This document shows positions 1-9,348 of a DNA stretch of 64,000 nt, one piece after another; position 1 is the stretch's first letter; every line of letters starts with the position of its first letter. The DNA is taken from contig NZ_CP047202.1 of the NCBI RefSeq assembly GCF_030408715.1, forward strand, positions 1,779,907-1,843,906, given 5' to 3'. A program made the position numbers and the translations under genes. This DNA comes from Corynebacterium confusum. Lineage in GTDB: Bacteria > Actinomycetota > Actinomycetes > Mycobacteriales > Mycobacteriaceae. A model generated the notes under the pieces. It saw only the letters and a list, made by a program, of their open reading frames with translations. It searched no databases and had not been told where the DNA came from.

Positions 1-50
1 TGCCCGACGTCATGCCCGAAGCCCAGCCGCGGCGGACTCAACCCCGAATG

Positions 51-1141
51 CTAGTCCGCGAAGGGGTAATCCGTGTACCCACGGGCGCCGTTGGCGTAGA
101 AGGTGGCCTGCTCCGGGGTGTTGAGCGCTAACCCTTCCTTCCAGCGGCGCACGATGTCCGGGTTGCCGATGATTTCGCGCCCCACCGAGACGGCATCGAC
201 GTAGTCGAGCCGCTGCATGGCCTCGGCGTCGGGCAGCTCGGTCAGCTGGGCAAACCCGTTGTTCATCAGCACGCGCGTGCGCCCGTTGCGGCGGGTGCGG
301 CGGGCCAGGTCGGCGACCAACTCGTCGGTCGGGTCGGAGTGCAGGATGGACAGGTAGGCCACCCCGAGCTCGGCCAGCTCGTCGACGAAGCGGCCGTAGA
401 CCTCCGCCACGTCCGCGCGATCGTCTTCAATAACGCCCTGCACGTTGTGCTCCGGGGAGATGCGCACGCCGACGCGGTCGGCGCCGATCTCCTCGACGAC
501 CGCCCGCGCCACGGCCAGCGGGAAGCGCAGTCGGTTGTCCGCACTGCCGCCGAAATCATCCGTGCGTTGGTTGGACGACGGAGCCAAGAACTCGTGCAGC
601 AGGTAGCCGTTGGCGTTGTGGATCTCGATGCCGTCCACCCCGGCATCGACAGCCCGGCGCGCCGCGGCCCGGAAATCGCCTACGATGCGCTCCATCTCCG
701 CGATCTCCAGCTCCCGCGGGGTTACCGCGTCCTGATTGCCGTCGAAGGTGTGGATCTGGGCGCCGGAGCAGATGGCGGACGGGGCCACCGGCTCCGCGCC
801 CTCGGTCAGGTCGGGTGGCACACGCGGCCGCCGTGCATGACCTGCATAAACATCACGCCGTCGGCGGCATGGACGGCCTCGGCGACGTGCTGCCAGCCGG
901 CCTGCTGGGTATCGTTAGTGATTCCGGCCTGGCCGGGGAAGGCGCGCGAGTCCAGCGACGGGAAGACGCCCTCCGTCACGATAAGCCCCAACGATGCCCG
1001 CTGCGCGTGGTACTGCGCGTGCAGCTCGGTCGGCACGCCGCTGCGCCCGGCGCGCTGGCGGGTCATGGCGGCCATCGTGATGCGGTTGGGCAGGGTGTGG
1101 CGCCCGAGTTCTAAGGGCGCGAAAAGATTCGAAGACTCCAT
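51..1141 (-). pseudogene. NADH:flavin oxidoreductase (Old Yellow Enzyme family), frameshifted
   Basis: Two minus-strand frames together make one Old Yellow Enzyme-type FMN oxidoreductase of about 363 residues. The first (1141 to about 806) starts MESSNLFAPLELG and contains the family signature LPNRITMAAMTR, then ends at HGGRVCHPT plus a stop. The second resumes immediately with DLTEGAEPVAPSA and holds the HNANGYLLHEF segment that carries family substrate- and FMN-binding residues, plus SVGREIIGNPD near the C-terminus. Adding one G near 816 (CCCGAC to CCCGGAC on the coding strand) restores V-C-H-P-D-L-T and a full-length enzyme. The family reduces activated alkenes, quinones or nitro-compounds with NAD(P)H. 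It lies just downstream of the aldehyde dehydrogenase on the same strand. Either a recent pseudogene or a base-call error. Confidence 0.85.
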
Positions 1142-1169
1142 GTGGGAGCAAACTTCCGAACCTTAGATT

Positions 1170-2549
1170 TTATTCCTTTTCATTCACGTAGAACGTTTGC
1201 TTGTTGACGAACTCGTCCATGGCCAGAGGGGATAGCTCGCGGCCGTAGCCGGAATTCTTAATCCCGCCGAAGGGCAGCTCGGGGGCCGAGGCTTGCGGGA
1301 TGTTGACGTGAATCATGCCGGTCTCGATCTGGGAGGCGACGTGCTTGGCGCGCTCCTCGTCCGTGGAGAAGACCGCCCCGCCCAGGCCGTAGCGGGAGTC
1401 GTTGGCCAGCGCGATGGCCTCTTCCTCGCTGCCGACGCGGTAGATTTCCGCCACCGGGCCGAAGAACTCGGTGTAGTAGGACTCCGAGCCGACCGGCACG
1501 TCCGTGAGCACCGCCGGGGAATAGTAGGCGCCGACCTCGGCCAGTTCGCCGCCGACGTGTAAGCGCGCGCCGGCCTCCACGGCTTCTTTGACCTGCTGGT
1601 CGAGGGTCTCGGCCGCCGCGCGTGAGGACAGCGGGTAGTACTTGCCCTCGGCCCCGTCCAGCGGGTCGCCGGGCTGGTAATCCTTCGCGATGCGCCCCAT
1701 CTCCGCCACGAAGTCATCGTAGATGTCATTCAGCACGATGATGCGCTTGTTGGAGGTGCAGGCCTGCCCGGTGTTCGCCAGGCGCTTGTCCCAGGCTTGG
1801 CGGGCGGCGGCCGGGATGTCGGCGGCGTCCAGCACGATGTAGGCGTCGGTGCCGCCCAGCTCAAGGACGCACTTCTTCAGCGCCTTGCCCGCCTGCGCGG
1901 CCACGGCCGATCCGGCGCGCTCCGAGCCGGTCAGGGAGACCCCGCGCACCCGCGGATCGGCGATAATCGTCGAGACTTGGTCGTGGGTGGCGTAGAGGTT
2001 AATGAACGCGCCCTCGGGCAGGCCGGCCTCGGTGAGGATCTGCGCGAACGCCGCCGAGGAGCGCGGGCAGATTTCAGCGTGCTTGAGCAAGATCGTGTTG
2101 CCCACCATCAGGTTCGGCGCGGCAAACCGGGCGACCTGGTAGTACGGGAAGTTCCACGGCATCACGCCCAGCAACGGGCCCACCGGCAGGCGGCGCATGA
2201 TGGCGGTGCCGCCGCTGTGCGGGATCTTTTCGTCCTGAGCGAACTCGGCGCCGTTGTCGGCGTAGTAGTCTAGAATCTTGGCTGAGTACTTCACCTCACC
2301 AATACCGGAGCCGAGCTCCTTGCCCATCTCGGTCGCCACGATTTCCGCCAGCTCGGGCGCGCGCTCGCGCAGGAGCTTCGCGGCGTTGTTGAGGACCTTC
2401 TTGCGCTCATCGAAACTGGTCTGGCGCCACTGCTGGAAGGCGTCGGCCGAGTCGGTGATCGCCTGCCCGATGGCGGCGTCGGTGGCGAACTCGAAGGTCT
2501 GCTCGATTTCGTCGGTCTTGGGGTTCTGAACGCGGTAGTTCTGTGACAT
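1170..2549 (-). CDS. gabD: NAD(P)-dependent aldehyde dehydrogenase, succinate-semialdehyde type
   Basis: A 459-residue aldehyde dehydrogenase, the usual size for the shorter succinate-semialdehyde dehydrogenase (SSADH/GabD-like) branch. Visible landmarks are MPWNFP near residue 130 (cofactor site), the general-base glutamate in LELGG near residue 230 and the catalytic cysteine in GQACTSNKR near residue 264. Family members oxidise succinate semialdehyde or similar aldehydes to acids in the cytoplasm, for example at the end of GABA breakdown. No GABA transaminase is in the window, so the physiological substrate is inferred only. The start ATG lies 9 bases past the stop of the mechanosensitive channel gene, so the two are probably co-transcribed with the oxidoreductase that follows. 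Confidence 0.9.
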   Translation of the reverse strand: MSQNYRVQNPKTDEIEQTFEFATDAAIGQAITDSADAFQQWRQTSFDERKKVLNNAAKLLRERAPELAEIVATEMGKELGSGIGEVKYSAKILDYYADNGAEFAQDEKIPHSGGTAIMRRLPVGPLLGVMPWNFPYYQVARFAAPNLMVGNTILLKHAEICPRSSAAFAQILTEAGLPEGAFINLYATHDQVSTIIADPRVRGVSLTGSERAGSAVAAQAGKALKKCVLELGGTDAYIVLDAADIPAAARQAWDKRLANTGQACTSNKRIIVLNDIYDDFVAEMGRIAKDYQPGDPLDGAEGKYYPLSSRAAAETLDQQVKEAVEAGARLHVGGELAEVGAYYSPAVLTDVPVGSESYYTEFFGPVAEIYRVGSEEEAIALANDSRYGLGGAVFSTDEERAKHVASQIETGMIHVNIPQASAPELPFGGIKNSGYGRELSPLAMDEFVNKQTFYVNEKE

Positions 2550-2558
2550 ACCCCGAGT

Positions 2559-4160
2559 CTAAGGATTAGCCCGGGCTGTGTCACCCGCCTCGGTCGGCTC
2601 CGCCTGCTCCGTAGGCGCGGCCGGCGATGCCGTCTCCGCCCCAGTCGCCTCACCCGTCGCCGGTGCTTGCTGCTGGTCAGCGCCTCGCCCCGTGCCCTGC
2701 CCGGTACCCTGGTCGGCCCCGCGGGACCCGCCGGACTCGCCAGAGTCGCCGGACTGCCCCTCCTGCTCCGTCGCTTCTGCGGCGGTGGGCTCGGCAGTCT
2801 CCGGCTGCGGCTCGCTCTCCTGCTCCGTGACGGTGTCCGTGCCGGTCGCGGCGTCGTCGCCCGCGGTGGTTTCGGTTTCGGCTTCCGGTGTGGACGTCTG
2901 CGTCCAGTTCGCCGGCGAGAGCCAGCCGGCGCTGGCATTTTCCGGGTTGCTGGAGGCCAGCACCAGCAGGCCGATGACGGCCAGGGCGGCGAACAAGCCA
3001 GTCGTCGAGGCCCGAATCCGCCCACCCAGGGTCACCAGCTTGCCCCAGCGCGTGGCCGGTTCGTCGTCGCGCCAGATACTCCCGTTGGCCGGGCCGTCCT
3101 CCAGCTCCTCACTGCCTTCCAATGCCGCCTGGTTCGCGGCGACGTCCTCGGGTTCTTCCATGGGAGTGGAGCCTTCCGGCCCGGGCAGCACCACGGTCTC
3201 GGCGGTCTCCGGGTCCGGCGAACCCGGCGACTCAGGCGAACGCGGCGACTCAGGCGATCCCGGCGCCGGCTGCTGTGTCCCGGCCAGCACCTCGACGGCA
3301 GGCCGAGGTAGCTCGCTGGGGGCATCGGCGGCGAGGTGGTAGTGATCCCAGAAGGCGTTGAGCAGCGCGGACCGGATGCCGCGCTCGACGGCCCACTGCC
3401 GGGCCGGGTTGACCCGGACCATGACGCGGTAGTTGACCCGCCACGGCTGGCCAGCGGCCGTGGGGGCCTCCAGGCCGGTAGCGGGCAGGACCTCGACCTC
3501 GCCGACAACATCGGGGGCGATCTGCGGGTCGGCGATCGCCTCCTCGGAAATCCGCTCGACCTGGGCGGTGATATCGGCGGGGTTCTCCCCCGTCGAGACC
3601 GGCACCGCAAGGTTGACCACCGCGCGCGACCAGTCCTGGGAGTAGTTGGTGACCACGCCGGCGGAGCCGTTGGGCACCGTGACGACCTCGCCGGTCGGCG
3701 TGCGGACCTTGGTGGTGCGCAGCGTCAGGGCCACCACCGTGCCCTCGATGCCCGTCGCCCCGTCGAAGCTGACGTAGTCGCCCACGCCGAACTGTTTCTC
3801 GGACAGGATGAAAAATCCGGACAGGAAATCCCCGATGATGGACTGCGCGCCAAAGCCGACGGCTGCAGAAACCACGGTCGCGGGGATGGCCGCGCCCAGC
3901 GGCGGCACGCCGATATTCGACAGTGCCGCGACCACCAGCAGGAAGTAGGCTACGACCTCGCCGACGTAGACGAGCGCCCCGACCAGCGCCAGGCGCGCCT
4001 TGGTGGCTTCTTCTTCCTGGTCCAGCCGGCTTTCGATGATGCGCACCACCAGGCGGCCAATCCGCGGAATGAGCACCGCGGTCAGCACAATGCCCAACAG
4101 GGGCAGGCCGTGATCGACCACGATGCCCCACAGTTGGAAAAGATAGTATTTCAGGTTCAT
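2559..4160 (-). CDS. mscCG: MscS-family mechanosensitive channel, MscCG type (glutamate efflux)
   Basis: A 533-residue channel. The first about 110 residues hold the membrane helices of an MscS protein, including the Gly/Ala-rich pore helix (AAIPATVVSAAVGFGAQS). A beta-rich MscS domain follows (GDYVSFDGATGIEGTVVALTLRTTKVRTP split over the usual strands). After a Pro/Ser/Glu-rich linker with SPESPGSP repeats comes a fourth hydrophobic helix (GLFAALAVIGLLVLASS, about residue 395), then an acidic Thr/Glu/Gly-rich tail of some 110 residues. The extra helix and long tail are the hallmark of corynebacterial MscCG (NCgl1221/YggB), which opens under membrane tension and exports L-glutamate. That assignment is by architecture; transport of glutamate here is inferred. 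E. coli MscS itself is only about 286 residues. Confidence 0.88.
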   Translation of the reverse strand: MNLKYYLFQLWGIVVDHGLPLLGIVLTAVLIPRIGRLVVRIIESRLDQEEEATKARLALVGALVYVGEVVAYFLLVVAALSNIGVPPLGAAIPATVVSAAVGFGAQSIIGDFLSGFFILSEKQFGVGDYVSFDGATGIEGTVVALTLRTTKVRTPTGEVVTVPNGSAGVVTNYSQDWSRAVVNLAVPVSTGENPADITAQVERISEEAIADPQIAPDVVGEVEVLPATGLEAPTAAGQPWRVNYRVMVRVNPARQWAVERGIRSALLNAFWDHYHLAADAPSELPRPAVEVLAGTQQPAPGSPESPRSPESPGSPDPETAETVVLPGPEGSTPMEEPEDVAANQAALEGSEELEDGPANGSIWRDDEPATRWGKLVTLGGRIRASTTGLFAALAVIGLLVLASSNPENASAGWLSPANWTQTSTPEAETETTAGDDAATGTDTVTEQESEPQPETAEPTAAEATEQEGQSGDSGESGGSRGADQGTGQGTGRGADQQQAPATGEATGAETASPAAPTEQAEPTEAGDTARANP

Positions 4161-4225
4161 AACGGCTAAATTAGTCCGCCAACCTGAACGTTTAATGCCA
4201 CGCGACTGCGCGCTGTTTTCAGGTT

Positions 4226-5320
4226 TTAATCGCCCTCGTCGCCGCGTTGCTCGTAGCGCTTGACTAGACGCTCGATGAGCTCGTCGGTCAGTTCGTCGTC
4301 GACCAAGATCCGGTCGAGCATATCGCGGTGGGCGGAGTCATCGCTGTCATAGGAATCCCCGGCCAGGTCGACGCCCATGCCGGACAGCAGGCCCTGGTCT
4401 GCGGGGTTGTCGTCGGCGGGGGCATCGTCGAGCGCGGTGGGGTCGACGGCGGCGAATTCGGAGGTAAATTCCTCCATGAACTCGTCGGCGGCGGTCTCCG
4501 CGTCCGCGCGGCGCGTGCCTTTACTGACCTCGGCCTCGATGCGCCGCTTGAGGGCCTTTTCCATCTGCCGATGCCGCCACCGCCTAAGCTTGCCCGGCTC
4601 CAGCCGCCGGCCCACGGCCCGGCCCTTGTGCTCGGCCTTCTTGGCCAACGATGCCATCTGCGCCGCCGTATCATTCACCGGCGCCCATTCCTGGTTCGTT
4701 GAGACTCGCCAGTTGCCCCAGTAGCCCCACAGGGTGAGCACGAAACTGATGATGGGGCCGACCACCATGCCCACGGCCATGAAGCCGAACTGGTGCGCTA
4801 TGAGGACCGTGACGGCGCAGGCGACCGCCGGGATGACGGTGGGCCGGTTATCGCCGAAGATGGCCGGGGTGCGCCCGGTGACGGTGTCGCGGATCATGGA
4901 CCCGCCCGTGGCAGTGAACACGCCCATCATGATGCAGGGCAGGACCGGCAGGCCATAGGTAATGGCCTTCACCGCGCCGGTGGCCGCCCACAGCGCGGAG
5001 ACCAGGGCGTCACCGTGGACTTCGAAGAATTCCCAGGTCTTGCCCTTGAAATAGACGAAACGGGCAATCAGCGCGCCGGTGAAGGCGAGGATGAGGTACT
5101 CCGGCTCGCTCATGGCGGCGACGGTGCCGCGGTTGATCAGCACGTCGCGGATCATGCCGCCGCCCAGCGCCGAGAACAGCGCGATGAAGAAAAAGCCCAC
5201 GATGTCGTAGCCCCGCTGGCGCGCAATCGTGCCGCCGATGATGCCCATCAGCAGCACGCCGCTGACATCGGACCAGCGGTACAGCGCGGTGATTAGGGGG
5301 TCTACCTCTTCGACCGTCAT
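4226..5320 (-). CDS. TRIC-family cation channel protein (YadS/DUF trimeric intracellular cation channel type)
   Basis: A 364-residue protein. The first about 210 residues are hydrophobic and carry the duplicated bacterial TRIC/UPF0126 pattern: GIIGGTIARQRGYDIVGFF then GGGMIRDVLINRG, and a second copy with ITYGLPVLPCIMMGVFTATGGSMIRDTV. The paired GGGMIRD / GGSMIRD motifs are the lipid- and pore-lining glycines of the family. Bacterial members form trimeric monovalent-cation channels in the inner membrane. The last about 150 residues are charged and probably cytoplasmic. The start MTVEEVDPL was preferred over an upstream in-frame codon because the preceding residues are Arg-rich and untypical. 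It follows MscCG in reverse orientation with a 65-base gap, so an ion or osmotic role for both is a reasonable inference. Confidence 0.85.
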   Translation of the reverse strand: MTVEEVDPLITALYRWSDVSGVLLMGIIGGTIARQRGYDIVGFFFIALFSALGGGMIRDVLINRGTVAAMSEPEYLILAFTGALIARFVYFKGKTWEFFEVHGDALVSALWAATGAVKAITYGLPVLPCIMMGVFTATGGSMIRDTVTGRTPAIFGDNRPTVIPAVACAVTVLIAHQFGFMAVGMVVGPIISFVLTLWGYWGNWRVSTNQEWAPVNDTAAQMASLAKKAEHKGRAVGRRLEPGKLRRWRHRQMEKALKRRIEAEVSKGTRRADAETAADEFMEEFTSEFAAVDPTALDDAPADDNPADQGLLSGMGVDLAGDSYDSDDSAHRDMLDRILVDDELTDELIERLVKRYEQRGDEGD

Positions 5321-5430
5321 ACTGCTGATTTTAGAACCACCCCGCACGCGCCGCTGGCACCACACCCCCGGTTTCTTACCCGGCAGGTCCACCCCGCTAC
5401 ACTAGCTTCCAGCGCTGCGCGCGGTTACAA

Positions 5431-5504
5431 GGGGCTATAGCTCAGTCGGTTAGAGCTACGGACTCATAATCCGTCGGTCCCGGGTTCGAGCCCCGGTGGC
5501 CCCA
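5431..5504 (+). tRNA. tRNA with CAT anticodon (Met elongator, or Ile2)
   Basis: A 74-base cloverleaf: acceptor GGGGCTA pairs with TGGCCCC at the 3' end, the D arm reads GCTCAGTCGGTTAGAGC, the anticodon stem-loop is ACGGACTCATAATCCGT with anticodon CAT, and the T arm is CCGGGTTCGAGCCCCGG. The discriminator is A and CCA is not encoded. A CAT anticodon outside an initiator context is either elongator methionine or lysidine-modified isoleucine tRNA. The sequence alone does not settle which. Confidence 0.93.
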
Positions 5505-5599
5505 CTGCTCACAAGGCGCCTGGGCGTGCCTAAAAGCGCCTCTAGCTGCGCCGTTTCAGGCAGACAGTTTAAGGCAGGCAGTTTTAGACATGCCGACGG

Positions 5600-5630
5600 G
5601 GCGTTCGTGGGCAATTTTCCCGCGAACGCC
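5600..5630. terminator. Stem-loop between the tRNA and the HNH gene, possible terminator
   Basis: GGCGTTCG at 5600-5607 pairs with CGAACGCC at 5623-5630, and an inner GGG/CCC continues the stem around an AT-rich loop. On the plus strand it is followed by a T-rich stretch (TCGTCTTTGTCTTC), as expected for termination downstream of the tRNA. The rest of 5505-5730 shows no convincing gene. Confidence 0.45.
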
Positions 5631-5730
5631 TCGTCTTTGTCTTCTTTGCCGTCTGTGTCGTGTTTCCCATTTTTGGGTTTGCGGTGCTTTAGGGTCACGC
5701 CTTCGATCCGCACTCTTAAACGCGCGCCGT

Positions 5731-6783
5731 TTAGGCCCGGGCAGCGGCGGCCCCAGCGGCTGGGGCATCGGGCGGGCGCTGCGGCGGCACCCAGACGGTC
5801 TTGCCGCGCACCCGGGCCATGCGCCCGCACTTTTTCGGGTTGTCCACGCCGTCCTCGTTCGCGCCGTTGTGGTGCGGGCACAGGGTGGCCAGGTTGTCCT
5901 GGTTGGTCGGCCCGCCCGAGAACCAGGGCCGGATGTGGTGGACCTGGCATTCGTCGGCGCCGGCCAGGCATTGCGGCCAGGCGCAGACGGGGTGTTCCAT
6001 CATCGCCAGGCGCCGCTGCTTCCAGGAGGCCAGGCGGCTATCGCGGTAGAGGTTGACGGGACCTGCGACGGGGTCGAAGACGCCGACGTAGCCGACATCG
6101 CCAAGCGTGCGGGTGACCAGTTCGGCGCCGCTGATGACAGCGCCGTTGGTCAGCTGGACGGTGATGTCCTCGCCCGCCCCGCCGGAGGCCAGCTCGCCGA
6201 AGTCTTCTAGGCTGAGCACCACGTTGGTGGTGACATGGGCGCGCTCGGCGCTGCCCTCCCCGGTGAACATGGCACGGGCGTCGTCGACGTCTTTGACGTG
6301 GGCTTTGATGTCGGCGACAAGCCCGGCGTCGGCGACCAAGCGCATGGCCCACAGGCCCGCGGTGGAGCGGGTATAGACCACGCCCGGCACCGGCTCCGGC
6401 TTGAGGGCGGCGGCGCGGACCTTCCGGGCAGCGGCCCGGCGCATGCCGGCGGCACCCAGCTCGAGGGCGGACAGCTCCTCCATGATGCGCCAGGCGTCGT
6501 TTTTGTTTTTCACCCGCCGCAGCACCCCGCAGACTACGTCGAGGACCTGCAGGCCGTGGCCTAGCCGCTCGGCGTTGGCGCGCACGCGGCGCTGGCGGCG
6601 GCTGTTGTTAACGCGCCCGAACAGCGTCTGGGCTAGGCCGATGACGCGCTCGACCTCGTCCTGGTTCTGCGTCATGTCGGCGCGCAGGCCGGCCCAGTCG
6701 GCGTGCCAGGCGCCCTCAATGACGGCGATGCCCGGCTGCGCACTGGCAGCCAGGAAGCGCTGCAAACAATCCCCCGATGTCAT
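5731..6783 (-). CDS. HNH endonuclease-domain protein of the DUF222/13E12 family
   Basis: A 350-residue protein. The C-terminal third carries a complete HNH nuclease core: CAWPQC and a second cysteine pair (zinc ligands), HHIRPWFSGG (catalytic His) and LCPHHN. The N-terminal two thirds is the helical DUF222 domain found in the 13E12 repeat family of actinobacteria. The start ATG at 6783 (MTSGDCLQRF) was chosen because the frame upstream overlaps the nucleoside hydrolase gene and is Arg/His-rich nonsense. These genes are abundant and variable in actinobacterial genomes; a link to mobile elements is often suggested, but the function is unknown. The Ala-rich C-terminus (PPDAPAAGAAAARA) looks low-complexity. 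Confidence 0.85.
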   Translation of the reverse strand: MTSGDCLQRFLAASAQPGIAVIEGAWHADWAGLRADMTQNQDEVERVIGLAQTLFGRVNNSRRQRRVRANAERLGHGLQVLDVVCGVLRRVKNKNDAWRIMEELSALELGAAGMRRAAARKVRAAALKPEPVPGVVYTRSTAGLWAMRLVADAGLVADIKAHVKDVDDARAMFTGEGSAERAHVTTNVVLSLEDFGELASGGAGEDITVQLTNGAVISGAELVTRTLGDVGYVGVFDPVAGPVNLYRDSRLASWKQRRLAMMEHPVCAWPQCLAGADECQVHHIRPWFSGGPTNQDNLATLCPHHNGANEDGVDNPKKCGRMARVRGKTVWVPPQRPPDAPAAGAAAARA

Positions 6784-6806
6784 GGGGCCGACTCTAAAAC
6801 AGCCGG

Positions 6807-7757
6807 CTAGTCCTCGCAACCGGAAAGGGCGCCGACGGCATCCACGACCAGGTCCCAGAAAGCCGCGTGGTCGAGCGTCGTGGCGACCTGGGTGTGGCAG
6901 TCGTCGCCAGCTGGGGCGCGGAAGTCCGTGACCGTCATGCCGGTGGTCAGCGCACCGCTCAGCTCCACCTGGACCGGGGCCTTGACCGTGCGCACGATGG
7001 CCGGGTCGATGAGGTAGGCAATCGTGCACGGGTCGTGGACCGGCGGGTCGTCGAAGCCCTGGTTTTCGCGGTAGGCCTCGCGGAAGAAACCGAACAGGCC
7101 GACCACGAAGTCGCCAAGCTCGGTACCCATCGCGCGGAAGCGCTCCTCGACTTCGGCGGTGGCCAGCGCCTGGTGGGTCAGGTCCAGGCCCACCATGGTC
7201 ACGGGCCAGGCCTCGCCGAAGACGATGTGCGCGGCCTCCGGGTCGACCTTGATATTGAACTCCGCCACCGCGGACCAGTTGCCCTGGTGGTAACCGCCGC
7301 CCATGAGCACGACCTCGCGCACACGCTCAACGATGCGCGGTTCCTTCCGCGCCGCCAGCGCAATATTGGTCAGCGGGCCCGTCGGCACGAGGGTGACCGT
7401 GCCAGGCTCTGCAGACATAACGGTATCGATGATGAAATCCACCGCGTGGGAGTCTTGCACCTCGACGCTGGGCTCTGGCAGCTCGATGCCGCGCACGTCC
7501 ATGCCGGTTGAGCCGTGGATGTCTTCGGCGACCTCGACGTCGCGCACCAGCGGGCGGTCACAGCCTGGGTAGACGGGCACCTCGGTGTGGCCGGTCAGCT
7601 CGAGGACGACCTGCGCGTTGCGTGTGACCTTGTCGAGGGTCTGGTTGCCGCCGACGGTGGTCACGCCCAGCAGGTCGATGCCGGGGTTGCCCAGGGCCAG
7701 CAGCAGGGCGACGGCATCGTCGTGCCCGGGATCGCAGTCCAGAATTATCTTGGTCAT
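6807..7757 (-). CDS. Inosine/uridine-preferring nucleoside hydrolase
   Basis: A 316-residue enzyme beginning MTKIILDCDPGHDDAVALLL, the DxDxGxDD calcium-binding signature of nucleoside N-ribohydrolases. Further family landmarks are LVPTGPLTNIALA, VLMGGGYHQGN, EFNIKVDPEAA and the VHDPC active-site segment near residue 240. The reaction hydrolyses the N-glycosidic bond of ribonucleosides to free base and ribose in the cytoplasm. The size matches RihA/RihB/IunH. It is followed downstream by the HNH gene and preceded by an MFS transporter 17 bases upstream on the same strand, which suggests uptake and salvage of nucleosides as a unit. Confidence 0.93.
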   Translation of the reverse strand: MTKIILDCDPGHDDAVALLLALGNPGIDLLGVTTVGGNQTLDKVTRNAQVVLELTGHTEVPVYPGCDRPLVRDVEVAEDIHGSTGMDVRGIELPEPSVEVQDSHAVDFIIDTVMSAEPGTVTLVPTGPLTNIALAARKEPRIVERVREVVLMGGGYHQGNWSAVAEFNIKVDPEAAHIVFGEAWPVTMVGLDLTHQALATAEVEERFRAMGTELGDFVVGLFGFFREAYRENQGFDDPPVHDPCTIAYLIDPAIVRTVKAPVQVELSGALTTGMTVTDFRAPAGDDCHTQVATTLDHAAFWDLVVDAVGALSGCED

Positions 7758-7774
7758 CTTCTCCTACCAATCTC

Positions 7775-9167
7775 CTAGTCGTGGTTGGCGGCTGCGACCG
7801 TGTCACCTATGGATTCCGGCTTCGGGATGAGCAGGCTCATGGCCAACGCCGCTGCCAAAATGATACAGCCGGTGACCAGGCCCGCGTGGTAGCCGGAGTT
7901 GAAGGAGCCGGCCACGCCGAACAGGATGGCGAAGCTCAGGCCCGCGCCTAGGTTGAAGGCGCCGGCGTTCATGCCGGGCAGGTAGCCCTGGTTGTCCGCC
8001 GGGGACAAAACGATGCCCAGCCCGTTGAGCATGATGTTGGCAATACCCGCGTAGGTGATACCGATAAGCAGCGAGACGAGAAGCAGCGACAGCTTGCCGG
8101 GGTTGCCCACAATGAAGACGGTGACGATGAGGCCGACGACCGTGCCGACCAGGCCGGTCTGCAGCACGAATTTGTAGCCGACCTGCGCGGCCATCCAGCC
8201 GGCGATAGGCCCGAAGACCAGTCCGGCCAGCGCGTACGGGGTCAGCGTGTAGAAGGAGACGACGTCCGCGCTCATGCCGGCGCCGACCTCGGTGTCCTGA
8301 CCCAGGTTCGGGATGAGCCCGTTCATGACGGCGAAGACGCCGGTCATCGTCAGCAAAGTCGTCGACAGCAGGGCCCAGGTGCGGCGTTGCTTGAGGTAGT
8401 CCACGGTGACCAAGGGGTGGCGCACGCGCTTTTCGATGTTCCAGAAGACCACCAGGCAGACCGCGCCGACCAGAAGGAGGATGACGACGAGGAGCCAGTT
8501 GGCATCGGCAAGCTTGCCGGCCTCGTTGAAGGCGGTGAGCACACAGCCCAGCGCCACGGCCAGCGGCGCGATACCCGCCCAGTCCATGGAGATGGTCGCG
8601 TCCGCCACGGATTCCTGCGTCCAGCCGCGCACGCCGATAACGGCCAGAGCGCAGAAAACGGCCATCGTCCAGAAGACCGAGCGGAAACCGAAGTGGTCCG
8701 CCAGGACGCCGCCGGCCAGGGCGTCCACGCCCGCAATACCGCCGTTAACCGAGGTCAAAACGCCCAGCAGCAGGGCGTACTGCTTCTCGTTGGCGACGTG
8801 TTGGCGCAGCATGATCAGCGTCAGCGGCACCGTCGGGCCCGCCACGCCCTGGATAACGCGGCCCAGCAGCAGGATGGTCACGTTCGGCGCCAGCGCCGCC
8901 ACCAGGCAGCCGATGCCGGTAATCGTCATCATGCCAACCAGGACCTTGCGGCGGCCGATGAGATCACCCCACCGCGGCAGGAAGAGCGAGAACAGCGCTG
9001 CGGCGGTGAAAAACGCCGTCTGCGTCATACCGATCTGGGAGGTCGTCGCCCCCCAGCTCGGTTTCCATCGTGGCCAGCGCGGGCGAGAGCATGGAGGCGT
9101 TGAGCTGGAAGGCGAAGACCGCCGTCAGCAACGCGACCATGAGCGGGAGCACCTGTTTGAGGGGCAA
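7775..9167 (-). pseudogene. MFS transporter, frameshifted near its N-terminus
   Basis: Reading from a TTG at 9167, MPLKQVLPLMVALLTAVFAF gives the first membrane helix and runs to ATMETELG. A six-G run at about 9050-9055 then shifts the frame. Removing one G restores ELGATTSQIGMTQTAFF and continues into the long frame 9028-7775. The joined product is about 463 residues with the MFS loop signature GDLIGRRKVLVG after helix 2 and alternating hydrophobic segments throughout, consistent with a drug:proton or nucleoside/sugar permease. The neighbouring nucleoside hydrolase hints at nucleoside transport, but this is inference. As written, translation from the native start would end soon after helix 1. 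A start inside the long frame (9028) would lack that helix. Confidence 0.82.
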
Positions 9168-9348
9168 GCGGCCGGGGTTCGGCAGTAGCGTGCATGCCTA
9201 CTCTTTCTACTGGATGTGACGGGTTTGTTAGCTAAAAGGATATTAGGCATTGCACCGCCAGACCAGATCGCGGAGCCGGCCCGCCGCACGTAGGCCTGTA
9301 TGCTGGGAATATGGTTTTATCTTTCTTTATTTGTGAAGGGTTGACCCC

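Noticed and set aside
339..1166. Long plus-strand reading frame opposite the oxidoreductase
   Set aside because: It mirrors the Old Yellow Enzyme frames on the other strand, has no recognisable domain and is biased toward Arg/Val/Asp as antisense of GC-rich genes.
3180..3290. Short tandem repeat resembling a CRISPR-like array
   Set aside because: It is the SPES/PGSP codon repeat of the MscCG linker, without spacers of constant length. No CRISPR array was found in the window.
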